Positions 47,359 to 59,206 of a stretch of DNA of 64,000 nt are shown in pieces. The notes under the pieces were generated by a model, which saw only the letters and a program-made list of their open reading frames with translations, searched no databases and was not told the origin of the DNA. The DNA lies in assembly GCA_964247055.1 (NCBI GenBank), contig OZ176053.1, forward strand, positions 11,284,001 to 11,348,000, in the 5' to 3' direction. A program made the translations under genes and the position numbers. Position 1 is the stretch's first letter, and every line of letters begins with the position of its first letter. Source of the DNA: Paragordius varius (taxonomy: Eukaryota > Nematomorpha).

Positions 47359-50300
47359 CTAAGCCGATTTGCTAACTACAATGACTTTAGGGTCTGAGGG
47401 ATAACGCATATCGATGTAAAACTCCTTGAATTTATCAAAACCGGCCAACACACCAGCCCCAGCTATCCCACGCAAAATGTTTGCTCCGGCGCCTTTCATG
47501 AGAGACATGGCACCTAAAAAATTTGGAATAATATATATATAATAAAATGATCAAATTTCACACAACAAAGCATAAATCTAATGTAGTAGAAAAACATAAT
47601 TGATTATAAGTTGGGTGGAAAATTTAATCGATCAAAAAATAACATTTTACAGTTACGAGGAGCATTAATAGAATTTAAAACCATATGCTAAAACAAAAAT
47701 TTTCATAGTGTTAAAATTAACAAAGGGTAAATATTAATAAATATTGTTTTTATTTCAAACATACTTTAAAACTTAATTTTTTATATAACAATCAATGCAA
47801 AAATTATAATGTAAATTGGTAAGTCTTTAATTATATGTTTCGCAATCATTATTGAGATTATAATCAAAACCTAAAAAAGTATAACTCTCTTTATATCAAA
47901 AATATTAGGGCATCTAAATTTTTCCATTTTGCCTTTATTATAGTTTTTTATTGCAAGTTAAGGTAAGAACTAACCTTCTTTAGCTATAATTTGTCGTGTG
48001 GCATCAATACTTCCCTTATATTTAACGGCTTGACCACTGGTCATCATCATACGTCGTCGAATAGTATCAATAGGGTAGGAAATAAGACCCGAGGTGACTG
48101 TTACCCCATATCCCAGTAAAAATGAGGACATGAGATTGGCATTGTGACCAAGGAGTATGGGCTATTTTTTTCACATAACGTTACATTACAATTGAAATTT
48201 TATATAATTTTGGGTTTGCTTGTTCATTAAAATGAACAAAAATTAAATTTATCATATAATGAATGAAATAAATGTGGTGAACAGAGGCAGTAAAAAAATT
48301 GTAAATATAAAAATTAAACTTAAAATTACATCATTTTGCTTATTATTGAGCAATTGTGATATTGATAAAAATTCTTTAAATCAACAATTTTACGCGCACA
48401 AACCTGTATTAAAAATCGGTTAAAATTTATACTCTTTACCGGTTTTAAAACTGCTTAAAATATTTTTTTTACCTTGTCAAAAAAAGAAATATAGTTAAGT
48501 AACAAATAAATCACCTTGAGACTGTCATACAATCCAAAATAGAATCCACGATAAACGAAAATGCCAATACAACTAATGACGAACCCACGATATAATCCAG
48601 CAATCCCATCCGATTTTATGGTTTTCGAGTAAACGTCAACTATGCCATTGAATTGGCGTTCGCCTCCACCCTTTCCTGCAACTTTGGCATCGTTCGCAAG
48701 CCTAAAACACAAAATCGCGGAAAAATTTAATGTAAGTAATGTAATGATGATTAAATTTAACATGTATTTGTTTCGCGGTCCGACATATTTAAAATGCAGT
48801 CATTAACGGCCTTAACTAGTATTTAATACCATAAAAAGTGTATGTGCTTTACTCTAAAACGAACGATAATAATTGATCTAATAGGTCGATTATAAGTTAT
48901 AAAATAACGCTTAATATAATTTCACATTTTTCTATATTCAATAAATTTCATGACAACTTTTTATTTGCACCAAGCATTACACATTTTTTGATTGATTATT
49001 TCTAAGGATTTTGGTGACGGCCAATGAATTCATAGCCGACGAGATCCAGCAGCCACAAATGTTAAATAATAATAGATATAAAACTTTATTTTGTGGGGAT
49101 TAAGGGTTATACCCTTAAAACCTAAATGGTCAAAATGGCACCAAAAGGCTCAATCACAACTTTCGGGCATAAAAACTCCCCTAATTAAAAAACTGAGTCG
49201 ATGATTTGTTTAAAAAAATATTTTGTTAAAATAATACATTTCCGCTTTCGTGTGAATGGTCACAAAATAGCTTTATATAGGCCTTAAATTTTTGTGAACG
49301 CGTACTATTGGATAAACTTTAAATATAAGGCAAATATATGATAGTTAAAAATAAATTTAAACCTAACAAAAATAAAGTTTATTTAATTTTGAATTTAACG
49401 CCAAAAAGCGATTTTAAAGCTTTAATTCCTGTATGTCCTTAATGGTATATTTTTTATGTTACTAATAATATTTAGCGTTTAAAATTATTTTTAATATTTG
49501 CAAATAAAACTTGTTTCACGCGTTTTTGACAATAATATTTAATTTTATTCGATTTAATGTGCCACAAAAATGCAAATCGATTTTGGTTAACTGCATAAAA
49601 TTAAATTAACTTTTTTCCGATATATTAACCGCATTTATTTTCGATACTCATCACATTATCCCAAAGTTTTTAGCTATCGAAAGATATATTATTCAATGTA
49701 GCATCTTGTGACATATAGCCCTTATTATATATCAAAAGTAATTTCATACTATTTTTGGTATATTTAAAAAATTATAGATTTCATTTTATAAACATAAATT
49801 AAATTCAAAATTAAACCATAGGATATTTATCAAATAAATCACAAACATTTAATTAAATACCCAAATTTAATAAGCTAAAAAATAGATGCTCTTGGAACTA
49901 ATTTATATGCATTACCTAAACAAGTATAATTTTTTTGTAAAATTCTTTGAATATATTGTAGTCTATATTAGAGTGGTCTCAGCGGCCCTAGAATTATTCC
50001 TCTACGAATAAGTCACAAACAGCAATGACATATTTATCGATATTATATGGTGCACGCCCCTTGAGATAAATATTTTTTGAAGCCCTTTAAATGTTTGGGT
50101 GGGAACCACTGCTATATTAAAAGTGGTGTAATTTTACAATGTTATTAAAATATGGCCTGCGGTATGACCCTTGTATCAGAGTTTTGACAAAAATTAATTA
50201 TTAAAATATTTGTAACGACAAAATTATATATAAAGTCGGAATCAGTTATCTTAAAACTTATAATATTATTCTACAATCACTTATTAAAAGTCTATCTAAA

Positions 50301-51044
50301 AATAATTTTATGGAAAATACAGCTTTAATTTCTCTAACATAATTAATATAAAATGGATTATTATCATAATAATTTAAATTTTGCTTTTTATCGCATGCTG
50401 TGATGTTTGTAACTTTTTTAAAGGTCATATTTTGCAAAATATATCAAAATTAAAATATTTTAACATATATATTAAGAATATATTAAACAATTAATCAATC
50501 ATTTCGTGATATATTAAATTTTAAAAATATTTAATAAATGTATAAACCTGGTACGACAATAGTCTAAGGAATACACAAATAAAAGAGAGAGTGACCCCGC
50601 TACACCTCCTGACATAATATTCTTAGCAAATTTTGAAGGATACGATTCATTAGGGTTTGCTTTAAACATGCTTTTTACTTGATCCTAAAAAATTATAATT
50701 CAAATACTTTAAATGCAAAATTTAACGCTTGAGTTGGAAAATATCTAATCACGTTAGCCAAATTTCCTCTCCAAAATGGTAATATACCCTCATTTCTAAA
50801 TGTTTTAACGGTACAATCAATTACACCTTTATATGGTTCTGCCAAACGTCCAACCTAAAAATAAATTTATAATTAATACCTTGATCATTTCATCTTGATT
50901 CTGGATTAACAATTTGACGCGTTCAATTGGAGCTGCCGCAGTTTTAGAAATAATAGCTGCAGCACCACTAAGAACAAAACTTTCGACAAAATTAAGTTTT
51001 ATTCCTTTTTTACCACCTTTAGCTGAACCGCCGTTTTCTGACAT
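47359..51044 (-). CDS. ANT: ADP/ATP translocase of the inner mitochondrial membrane
   Basis: A carrier that exchanges cytosolic ADP for matrix ATP. Exons: 51044-50880, 50854-50708, 50684-50548, 48701-48515, 48161-47975, 47513-47359, giving 325 residues with consistent phases. Three mitochondrial-carrier repeats are complete. Signature pieces are [15 protein letters not shown] (first PxE/D motif), [28 protein letters not shown] (second repeat), and [13 protein letters not shown], which carries the RRRMMM hallmark of nucleotide translocases. The N-terminus is about 14 residues longer than in vertebrates. The C-terminus (VIVVSKSA) also extends past the usual end. Introns 1 and 2 are 25 and 23 nt and intron 3 is 1.85 kb. 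[28 protein letters not shown] sequence resembles flatworm carriers more than insect or nematode ones. Confidence 0.97.
49977..50116. repeat. Short hAT-like MITE in ANT intron 3
   Basis: The ends GAGTGGTCTCAGCGGCCC and GGGTGGGAACCACTG are imperfect inverted copies of the CAGTGGTTCCCA terminus. About 140 bp, no coding capacity. Confidence 0.55.
50685..50879 (-). other. ANT: Two ultra-short introns in ANT
   Basis: 50879-50855 (25 nt, splitting DEMIK|VGRLAE) and 50707-50685 (23 nt, splitting NFAFK|DQVKSM). Both are GT-AG and end TTTTTAG. The flanking protein is so conserved that the boundaries are certain. Confidence 0.97.
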
Positions 51045-51179
51045 TCTTTATTGTTATATGATTGAAAACCGAATGTAAATATGTGGTGGCCGGAAAAACG
51101 AGATTTCAAAACCACGTGTTATAAATCGAAGAAGTATATAAACTAGTGGTATCAAAACATAATTAATGCCTAGATTAAA

Positions 51180-51578
51180 AATAGGGTATCTATATACCCC
51201 AGACATAGCTATTTAAAGAAATGGTTTCAATTTAAATTACTTCTACCTAAAATGAATTATATAAAAAAGCCAAATATCTAGATAAAATTAAGTTTTTAAA
51301 CAAAGTTCCATCTTCGACGCCATTTTTATTTTGCAACATTTTCGCACTATATCGTGTTTATTGAGTTTAAAGGCTTTAATTAAGTTTACTTTTTTATTAA
51401 AATCACATTTAACAATCATGCATTTTTGAATGAATATTTTTTATATTTCGGTTCATAAATGTTATATAAGTCAAGGTTTTACCATCGTTTCAAATTTTTT
51501 CCATATTTTTAAATATTTAGTTTTAAACAGGTCTGGGGTATCCAACAACCCCAATTTGAATTGAAGGACTGAAAAGAA
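51180..51578 (-). repeat. MITE family M2, copy 3
   Basis: In inverse orientation it begins CCTTCAATTCAAATTGGGGT and continues with ATACCCCAGACCTGTTTAAA, matching the start of the copy at 10977. It lies just upstream of the ANT start codon, so it may overlap the promoter. Confidence 0.6.
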
Positions 51579-51829
51579 TGCGTTGCGTCCAAGTGTTAAT
51601 AATGGATATAATTAATATGATTATCCCATATGAATCTAAATTAATGATTGCAATTAAAAAACATTATTATTGAAAAAATATAATGAATTTTATTTTATAT
51701 ATAAAAAAACCTATATTTTTAATTTTGGCTTATTTGTGGGCTTCAAAATAACCACCAACTAGTAAATGATTTAGTTCATACGAGTGATAAAAGTTTATAC
51801 TTTTGTGATAAGTCCATATCAGTAAATGT

Positions 51830-52285
51830 TAAAGTTGTTGAGCACATTTTGTTTTGCACTTTGATACAAGTTTAATTATTGCTTGTATCCTGATAAAATT
51901 TTATAAATAAGCCAAAATTTTAATAAAATTATGTTCAAAAAAATTCCCACATAAAATACTTCTAAGCCATTTTTATTAAACAACATTTTTGCAAAATATT
52001 GTGTTTATTTAGTTCTAATGCTAAAATTAAAACTTTTATTTAAAATTAAATCGCTAACATTTATATTAACTAAAAAATTGTTTTTTTGCATTATTATTTT
52101 TAGCCAAACATGTCATGTTGATTAAATTGGCACCTTGATTAAACATGAAATAAGAATATAAAATTTTATATTGGTGCATTAATGTTATATAAGTGAAAAC
52201 TTTTCCAATGATTTCAATTTGTTTCATATTTAATATTGATTATAAACAAACCTGGGGTCACCAAAGATCCTTTGAATTGGAGGAC
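51830..52285 (-). repeat. MITE family M2, copy 4
   Basis: In inverse orientation it starts TCCTCCAATTCAAAGGATCT followed by GTGACCCCAGGTTTGTT. It shares the internal CATTTTTAT..CAACATTTTTGCA block with copy 3. More diverged than the others. Confidence 0.5.
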
Positions 52286-52300
52286 AGAATTTATTGTATA

Positions 52301-53503
52301 CTAGCGTGAATCTCGTGCTGCTACGCAGCCCGAGGAAGTCCTTCGGACTTCTGGGGGGGGGGGGGGGGAGTTCGAAGTTTGGATTTGAATGGGTCTACCG
52401 TTTTTCCTGTAGATCACAAAGCCAGCATTTTCCATTTTTATAAATATATAGATTACCATAAATAATGTATTAATATCCATATATCTTTTAACATGCTATG
52501 CATATGATAGATACTCCTTACTCAGCATCTATCATCAAAGAAACGCTTGACTAAAATTTTTGCCTTTTAACAGGCAATACGAAAAATCTTTCTCGAATTT
52601 TTACAGTCTCATACCGTGAGCAAAAAAATACAATCAAAAAATATTTTTGTGGACTTTGTTTTTTTTGAAAAAAAATGGCATTTTACGGGGGTAGCGGGTA
52701 AAAAGAGGGCCTAAATCAAAAAAGTGACTTGACTATGTTCGGCGCGATCAAAAATAAGTAAACAAAATTCATATTTGAAATTGAATGGTCCAACACGTTC
52801 TCCAAAAAATTGACTTAATCCATTTTTCACACGGGGTGGGCCCGAACTGGGGACCTAATTCCAAAAAAGGGCTAAGCTATTGTCGGGGCATTCATTAATG
52901 ATTATATTTTTTCGATATTTGGATTTGATTGGGTTCACCGGTTTTCCGGAAACAGATCACAAAGTTATATGAAAAATCAGTTTTTAGCGGGTAGCTCCTT
53001 ACCCAGCAGCTATCATCAAATAAACGGTGGACTAAAATTTTTGCCTTTTAACAGGGAATACGTGGAATCTTTATTGAATTTTTACGGTCTCATACCTAGG
53101 GCGAAAAATCGATTTAGAAAATTATTTTTGTGGACTTTGTTTTTTGAAAAAAATGGCATTTTACGGGGGAGCGGGTAGAGGGCCTAAATCAAAAAAGTGA
53201 CTCGACTATGTTCGGCGCAATCGAAAATAAGTAAACAAAAATCATATTTGAAATTGAATGGTCCAACACGTTCTCCGGAAAATTGTCTCATGAACACGAT
53301 TTTGTGGACTTCTGTTTTCAAAAAAAACCGTTTTTCATACGGGGTAGGCCCGAACTGGGGGCCTATTTCAAAAAAAGAGCGAAGCTTTTGTCGGGGCATT
53401 CATTAATGATTAAATTTTTTCGATGTTTGGGTTTGAATGGGTCTACCGGTTTTCCTGTACCAGATCACAAAGCCAGCATTTTCCATTTTTATAAATATAT
53501 AGA
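52301..53503 (-). mobile_element. Non-autonomous Helitron with internal duplication
   Basis: Read on the minus strand the element begins TCTATATATTTATAAAAATG at 53503 and ends CTAG at 52301, between host A (53504) and host T (52300), as Helitrons insert. A stem-loop, CTCGGGCTGC-GTA-GCAGCACGAG (52334-52312), lies 7 nt inside the CTAG end, the expected terminal hairpin. A second 5'-like terminus lies at 52452, so a 152-bp minimal copy is nested at the 3' end. Two direct repeats of about 450 bp (about 52510-52960 and 52990-53460) fill the rest. No helicase coding remains. A 16-base G run lies at 52353-52368. Confidence 0.8.
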
Positions 53504-55592
53504 TAAGTGTTAATAATGGTTTTTTGGTAAGAGCTAAATAATTAAAATATCACTAAAAATAAAGAATAATTTTAGCTGCCCGCTTCGAAAGTCTCATTTT
53601 GGACCCGTTTACAATGGGAAAGTTTTCCTAGATATGAAAATTTTTTAGATATATACAGATGTCAAAAAACATATTTTTATAAAAGTGCCTTTATTTGTTA
53701 AAAAATTTAATTTTTAGCAAAATTTTGTTAAAGTTTACTTCATACTATTTTGAAGCATGATGGAAACGGTATAATACTTTAACATATAAAACATTATTTT
53801 GCATAATACGATTAAGCTGGACATTTTTATCAGTTGCTATTAAATTTTGGTGAAATTATGTAAACAAACAATTTATATTTAACATAAGCTTGAAGACGAT
53901 TGAATATTTAATCGAAATTCTGCGGTGATAGAAATGTCAGCTTCATTAATTTCTAGAGAAAAACCATTTTACAATATATTTAAGTGTTTTTATACCGTTT
54001 ATAATGCCCATGAATACGCTTCAACATGCTAAAATAATTAAATTATGTAGCGTTTTTATAAAATATAATTTTTTTGATGCCATAATCTAGCATATATAAA
54101 AAAATTATCTCAAAATTTCGGGATTTTTGCCCTTACTTTCATCCAGCTCATTTTAGAGGCGAAATAAATTGGGACTTTCGGAGCTTATATTTAAAAATTA
54201 AAATTTGAAAATAATATTTTAAGTTGGTGGGTTGTGATTTTAACCCACTAACTAGGTCATATAGCCTCAAAAATAATATACATAAATATTTTGGGTTTTT
54301 AAATAATTATATTTTAAAAAGTATACCAACACCATAACTTAAAAATAACAACATTTTTTCCTGGAATTATACAAGTTTTAAATTACAGCCAAAAGATAAG
54401 ACTTTAGTTGAGAGTTAAATTTATCGTAAGATTAAATTAATAACGAAAATATAAAATTGCCGAATAAGGAATTTATAAAAACCAAATTGTTTATGCTCCA
54501 GTCATTGACCCATAAATAAAATATATTAACATTACAAATTCAAAAAATTAATCTATAATCAAATTATACTCATATTCATGACTGCTAGTTGTGTCCACAT
54601 CATGCCGCAAGTCATATTTAACGGCCATTAATTTGTTTAAACGATTTATATATGTTTTTGTTGGAATGTAATGTATCTGCATGGAAAAACTTATTTCCGC
54701 TGCACTACTTGAACCGGATATAATATAATTCTCCTGACTAGTAAAAACAAATCTTGATAATGTAACGAAAATTTCAAAATTCTTCGACCTCCTATATTTG
54801 TAATTTAAATTGGTGAAACGTTTAAAATAAAAAATTAAAATGAACTAGGTCATTTTTTTGCAGTCACGACCAAGGTCACTAGTCATGAACCTAGGTCTTT
54901 GCTCTAGTCGGCACAACCCTAGTTGGTGATATATTTTAGTGATTAGACATATAGCTTTCGCCAAAAAAATATTTAACAAAATGTGCTCAAGTTTTGCCAT
55001 TTTTTGACATAGAGCAGTTACCACAAATGTATAATTAACTATTTTAAATCAGGCGATCCAGACAAATTTTTCTATCAGAATATATATATCTATATATCAT
55101 CAAATTTTCTAAACCCCCTCTTCCCAATTTTCAACTAAGTGTATGGACAATGTTGAATCAAGCATTAAGCTTCTAATGTGCATAAGCATTTTAGCAATTA
55201 CGTTAAAATTATATGACTTTCTTTAATGACTGGTAGGCTCCAATACTTAAGAATAATTTAGATTCTCAATACAATTTGTCAGATATAAATATTTTTTTTA
55301 AGTTATTTTTAGCGCCAGATTTTTTGGAATGTATATATAAATAAAAATGCGAATCGTGCATATTCGAAGCGATTTTCTGAAAAACGCGTGTACCCATTTG
55401 ACAATAAGCATTTACATTAGAAAATTATATAAAAGTATACAATCAAAAAATAAAACTCTTAAATAAAGATAGATGATGATTACCATTAGTGATATTCTAA
55501 TATATATGACTAACGGATAAAAAATATTTATAATAATATTACGTATTTTGATTTATTTATATCTTACATATACAACAAAATAACATTTATTT
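53504..55592. other. 3' flank of the GPCR, no gene seen
   Basis: AT-rich. The segment 54840-54911 holds an inverted TAGGGTTGTGC terminus related to the one at 6157. No other feature is supported. Confidence 0.5.
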
Positions 55593-56909
55593 TTAGGGTT
55601 TCAATTTCCTGAATATACTTATTAATTTTTTAAAGCGGTTCTTTAACAAATTACGGATATTTAAATCGAAAGCTACGTAGATGTAAAAATTGGTTGCCAT
55701 GAAAATAGCTTCAAGCAAATTCGATACAGAAATAATGAGATCAACATTCATATAATTCGTTTTCTTCATATCTTCCAGGTTTTGCCGGAACATTATAACC
55801 AGTATATTTGGAACGTTACATATACAATAAATGATAAAATGTATGATTGTTGATATATTTCTCATGGGATTTCTCATAAAATTTTTGGAGGAAAATGGAT
55901 TGTATTTTCTCTTTTCATTAATAGCATTACCAACATTCATTATGGAAGAATCTATCGAATGAATTTTATTTGTTTTGAGGCAACGCATAAAATCTTCAAA
56001 ATTTTGAAATATTTGTGATCGCGTAACTTTTTCTGTTTTAGGTTGGTGAAGTATAGGAGAGGAATTGCACAAAATTTTGCGTTTATTTTCTATCAACTTT
56101 GACGAACTTCTTTGACAAGGAATCGTAATGGATTGAATATTTTGAAGCGTAGTTAATTTTAAAGAGTTACTGATAATGTTACCGAATCGTTCACGTTTTT
56201 TAAAGTATGCATACAATTTAATCGACATAAGTATGCCCAAAAAAAGTATTACGAATCCCGGTATGATTTCCATTATTGTTAAACTAAAAACTTCAAAATG
56301 GAACAGCCAAACCGGTCTATCCAATTTTATAATGTAATACATTATAGTTTTCGATAAAGGATCAAAACATGACCGGACCCCATACCATGCATAACTTGAG
56401 GAACAAAGTATGAATATAATTACTGTGGCTGGATAAGGGAGATACCATAAAAGACGATTCTTTGTGAATGTTATATATTTCAATGGGTAAGCCAGGCTAA
56501 AGTATCGGATAAAAAATACGAGACACAAACAAAATAGATTAATGTTGTAGAATGCATTGACCAATATGAGGTTGAAGCGAGCGCTAAATACTATCCAAGC
56601 CAAATGTGTGGTAAATCGAGCTCTGTGCATCATAATTTCTCGGATAGATATAAACAAGTAGGAGATGCAAGCCAGTGCGCTAAATAAACACATTAATTTT
56701 AAATAGTAATAACTGATATCAACGTTTTTAAGGTGGCGTATTAATAGGAGTCCAAAGACATTACCCACCACCCCTAAAATCAATATTGTGGGCATCAGTA
56801 TAAGTCGCATTGTATACATGTGTGATCCTAGAGTTTTATTGTACATACATTGTGATATATTTAATGATATAACGGTTTGACTATTAATATTTGTATCGAT
56901 AGAATCCAT
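55593..56909 (-). CDS. Orphan rhodopsin-like G protein-coupled receptor, single exon
   Basis: An intronless frame of 438 residues from the ATG at 56909; the frame stays open a little further upstream but without another ATG. The extracellular N-terminus has NIS and NKT glycosylation sites. Seven hydrophobic segments follow, with GNVFGLLLIRHL at the end of TM1, proline in TM5 (IIPGFV), CNVP in TM6 in place of CWxP, and TNFYIY in TM7 in place of NPxxY. The TM3 end is IRY rather than DRY, and I see no cysteine at the start of TM3 to pair with the one in loop 2 (RSCFDP). Intracellular loop 3 is long, about 125 residues, and basic. The TM7 block VSNLLEAIF..NFYIY recalls invertebrate FMRFamide/peptide receptors. 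The ligand is unknown. Confidence 0.87.
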   Translation of the reverse strand: MDSIDTNINSQTVISLNISQCMYNKTLGSHMYTMRLILMPTILILGVVGNVFGLLLIRHLKNVDISYYYLKLMCLFSALACISYLFISIREIMMHRARFTTHLAWIVFSARFNLILVNAFYNINLFCLCLVFFIRYFSLAYPLKYITFTKNRLLWYLPYPATVIIFILCSSSYAWYGVRSCFDPLSKTIMYYIIKLDRPVWLFHFEVFSLTIMEIIPGFVILFLGILMSIKLYAYFKKRERFGNIISNSLKLTTLQNIQSITIPCQRSSSKLIENKRKILCNSSPILHQPKTEKVTRSQIFQNFEDFMRCLKTNKIHSIDSSIMNVGNAINEKRKYNPFSSKNFMRNPMRNISTIIHFIIYCICNVPNILVIMFRQNLEDMKKTNYMNVDLIISVSNLLEAIFMATNFYIYVAFDLNIRNLLKNRFKKLISIFRKLKP

Positions 56910-57561
56910 CACAGATATATTCAACCAGAAAGGTATTATGGCTAATGCGATAGATAATAAGTGTTAAAATCAAATTCTACATAACATAATTAATTAAAAA
57001 ATCAATATATTAAATTTAGCATAGTTTTTGGCATGATCATCATTAGTTTATTAACTCATTACTAATTAAAAGTTATTTATGAGCGACAATAAATTCGGAA
57101 ATATAATATTTCTATAAAATGGTTGACGACATGAGGCCTCATTATTTACAAAAAAATTTGTTAATAAATGATATATCATCAGCATAATGTATAATGTAAA
57201 AATGTTAGTCTTAATTCTAAATGGAGGACTACAGGACCATATTCAAACTAATTAGAAAAAATAGATTTTATAATAGGTTTCATTTTTAGGTTTTTCATAG
57301 GATCGGAAAATGACATTTTCGTTTAAGTCGGTGATAGGAATTCCGAATTTACAAAAATGGGGTCAGATACTCGAAAGATATTACAAACAGCCAGAGTGCC
57401 TTAAAACGAATCGGGTTTTTGACCGGTAAAAAATAAGAATCACGTGAATGTTTTGAACGAAGATCTTCGTAACCTTAAGCAAACCATATGAATTAATTTA
57501 ATTTTTCTTTGTATTCCTCTCATGAAGGTAATATGCTCTTGAATGCTGCCCCACGCTGTAT
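56910..57561. other. 5' flank of the GPCR, no gene seen
   Basis: AT-rich. No upstream exon joins the receptor frame convincingly. Confidence 0.45.
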
Positions 57562-58039
57562 ATACCATAATGTGCTTGAACACTCCAAGTTGGTCCTTCA
57601 ACTTTTTTATTTGCTTTTTTAACCTTTATCAAACTAACCGTGTATCACTAATATTTATTATTTTTAAATTATTCACTTAATATAACCAAACTTTTAAAAT
57701 ATCTTCCTTTAATCAGAAGTGTATATCTTTATTAAGTTCTTAAAAATATTAATTTTAATAAGTTTTAAACATCTAATTGAAAAAAATATAAGTTTTTTGC
57801 GTATTAATTAAAATATTTCGTTAAAAACTATAAGTGAATATAAATGGAATTTGAAAAATTTTAAAACAAAAAATTAATTTTTAAATGATAAATATTAAAA
57901 TGAATAAATATATAATAAATCAAGAAACATAGGTTAAAAATAATAAAATAAATATATGCATGCAAAATTTATATCCAAACTTAAAAAGTTCAAGGACCAA
58001 CTTGAAGTGTTCAGGACACTTTTGAAGGGCAAATTGTAT
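57562..58039. repeat. MITE family M3, copy 2
   Basis: Starts TACCATAATGTGCTTGAACA followed by CCAAGTTGGTCC; ends GGACACTTTTGAAGGGCAAATTGTA. It aligns with 21686-22181 throughout. Confidence 0.7.
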
Positions 58040-59206
58040 ATGTACACGACTAAGTTTAATCTTAAAAAAACATTTTAAAAATTTCAAATACATGATTAAT
58101 TTTAAAAACTCTAAAAAATGAAATGATCTTATCATCAATTTTTATACCTCGTCAAAATAGGCGATTATGCTCCCTTATGTACTACGCAATGAAATTCGAA
58201 ACCATTGGGAAAATACTTCTTAAGCTACAAACTATATTATAAAGGACTCAGGGATATAAGTCCACTATAAAAACTTGGACATAGTATTTAAATAACAAAC
58301 TATAATTATTTCATAATAAATTTTTGAAATTTTTAATTTTAATAATTATGTTTAAAAATAATAGAGCAACAACTAAAACGCTATGAAAAAAAATATATTA
58401 AAGCTTTCTAATATTGTTAATTAATTGCTTCTTTTACTGTTCATTTTAAATTATAAAAATCAACTGTCTATATTTATTTGCATGTTTTGCTTATGTGGTA
58501 TCAGCTCTCAATTTTTATACGTAAAATATAAACTTTATTTAACAAATGGTACAAAAGGACTTAAATTACATTTATTAATATAAATATTTTTATGTATAGA
58601 ATAGCATATCAAATCTGGGTATAATGATAAAGTTTTAACTATAATTTTTTGGATAAAAAACTCACTAGCTTTCATATATCCCACATTCTTATAAATCTAT
58701 AAGCGAATAAAATGCGAAAACATATTTTCATCAGAGGATTGAGTTCGTGACGGAATTTATAGTTGGGGCAATATTAATAAACAAATAAAATTGCATCTTG
58801 TGTTTCAAGTAGCGCAAAATTAGTATTACGAAATAAAATTAAGAACTATTTTATGAAATAACTTGTAAAAAATATGTGTACATAGTTTTTCCTTCTTTCT
58901 ATTATTTTCAAATGAAATATTTTATTTCGTATTCAAAAAATTTAATTAAATCATTATATTTTATGCAATCTCAAACACAGACATGTATCTAAAAAACAGT
59001 TAAGAACTCATTTAAACCATTTGAGCCAAATTTATTTTAAATTTCATTTTTAATATCTGACATTTTATTCATAACTCCCTCACACCATAATTATCAAATG
59101 GAAACGCAAGCGTGCTAATTTAGTATATATTTTTACAGATTGGGCTATTTTAATTTTTGAAATCAATTTCCTACTTAAAATCGGTTATTACGTTTATTTT
59201 CCTTCG
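58040..59206. other. No gene seen
   Basis: AT-rich DNA between a MITE and an LTR retroelement. No exon, RNA gene or repeat recognised. Confidence 0.5.

Noticed and set aside
52969-53513. Overlapping open frames on both strands in the Helitron
   Set aside because: They follow the duplicated DNA unit, lie on both strands of the same bases and show no helicase or Rep motif.
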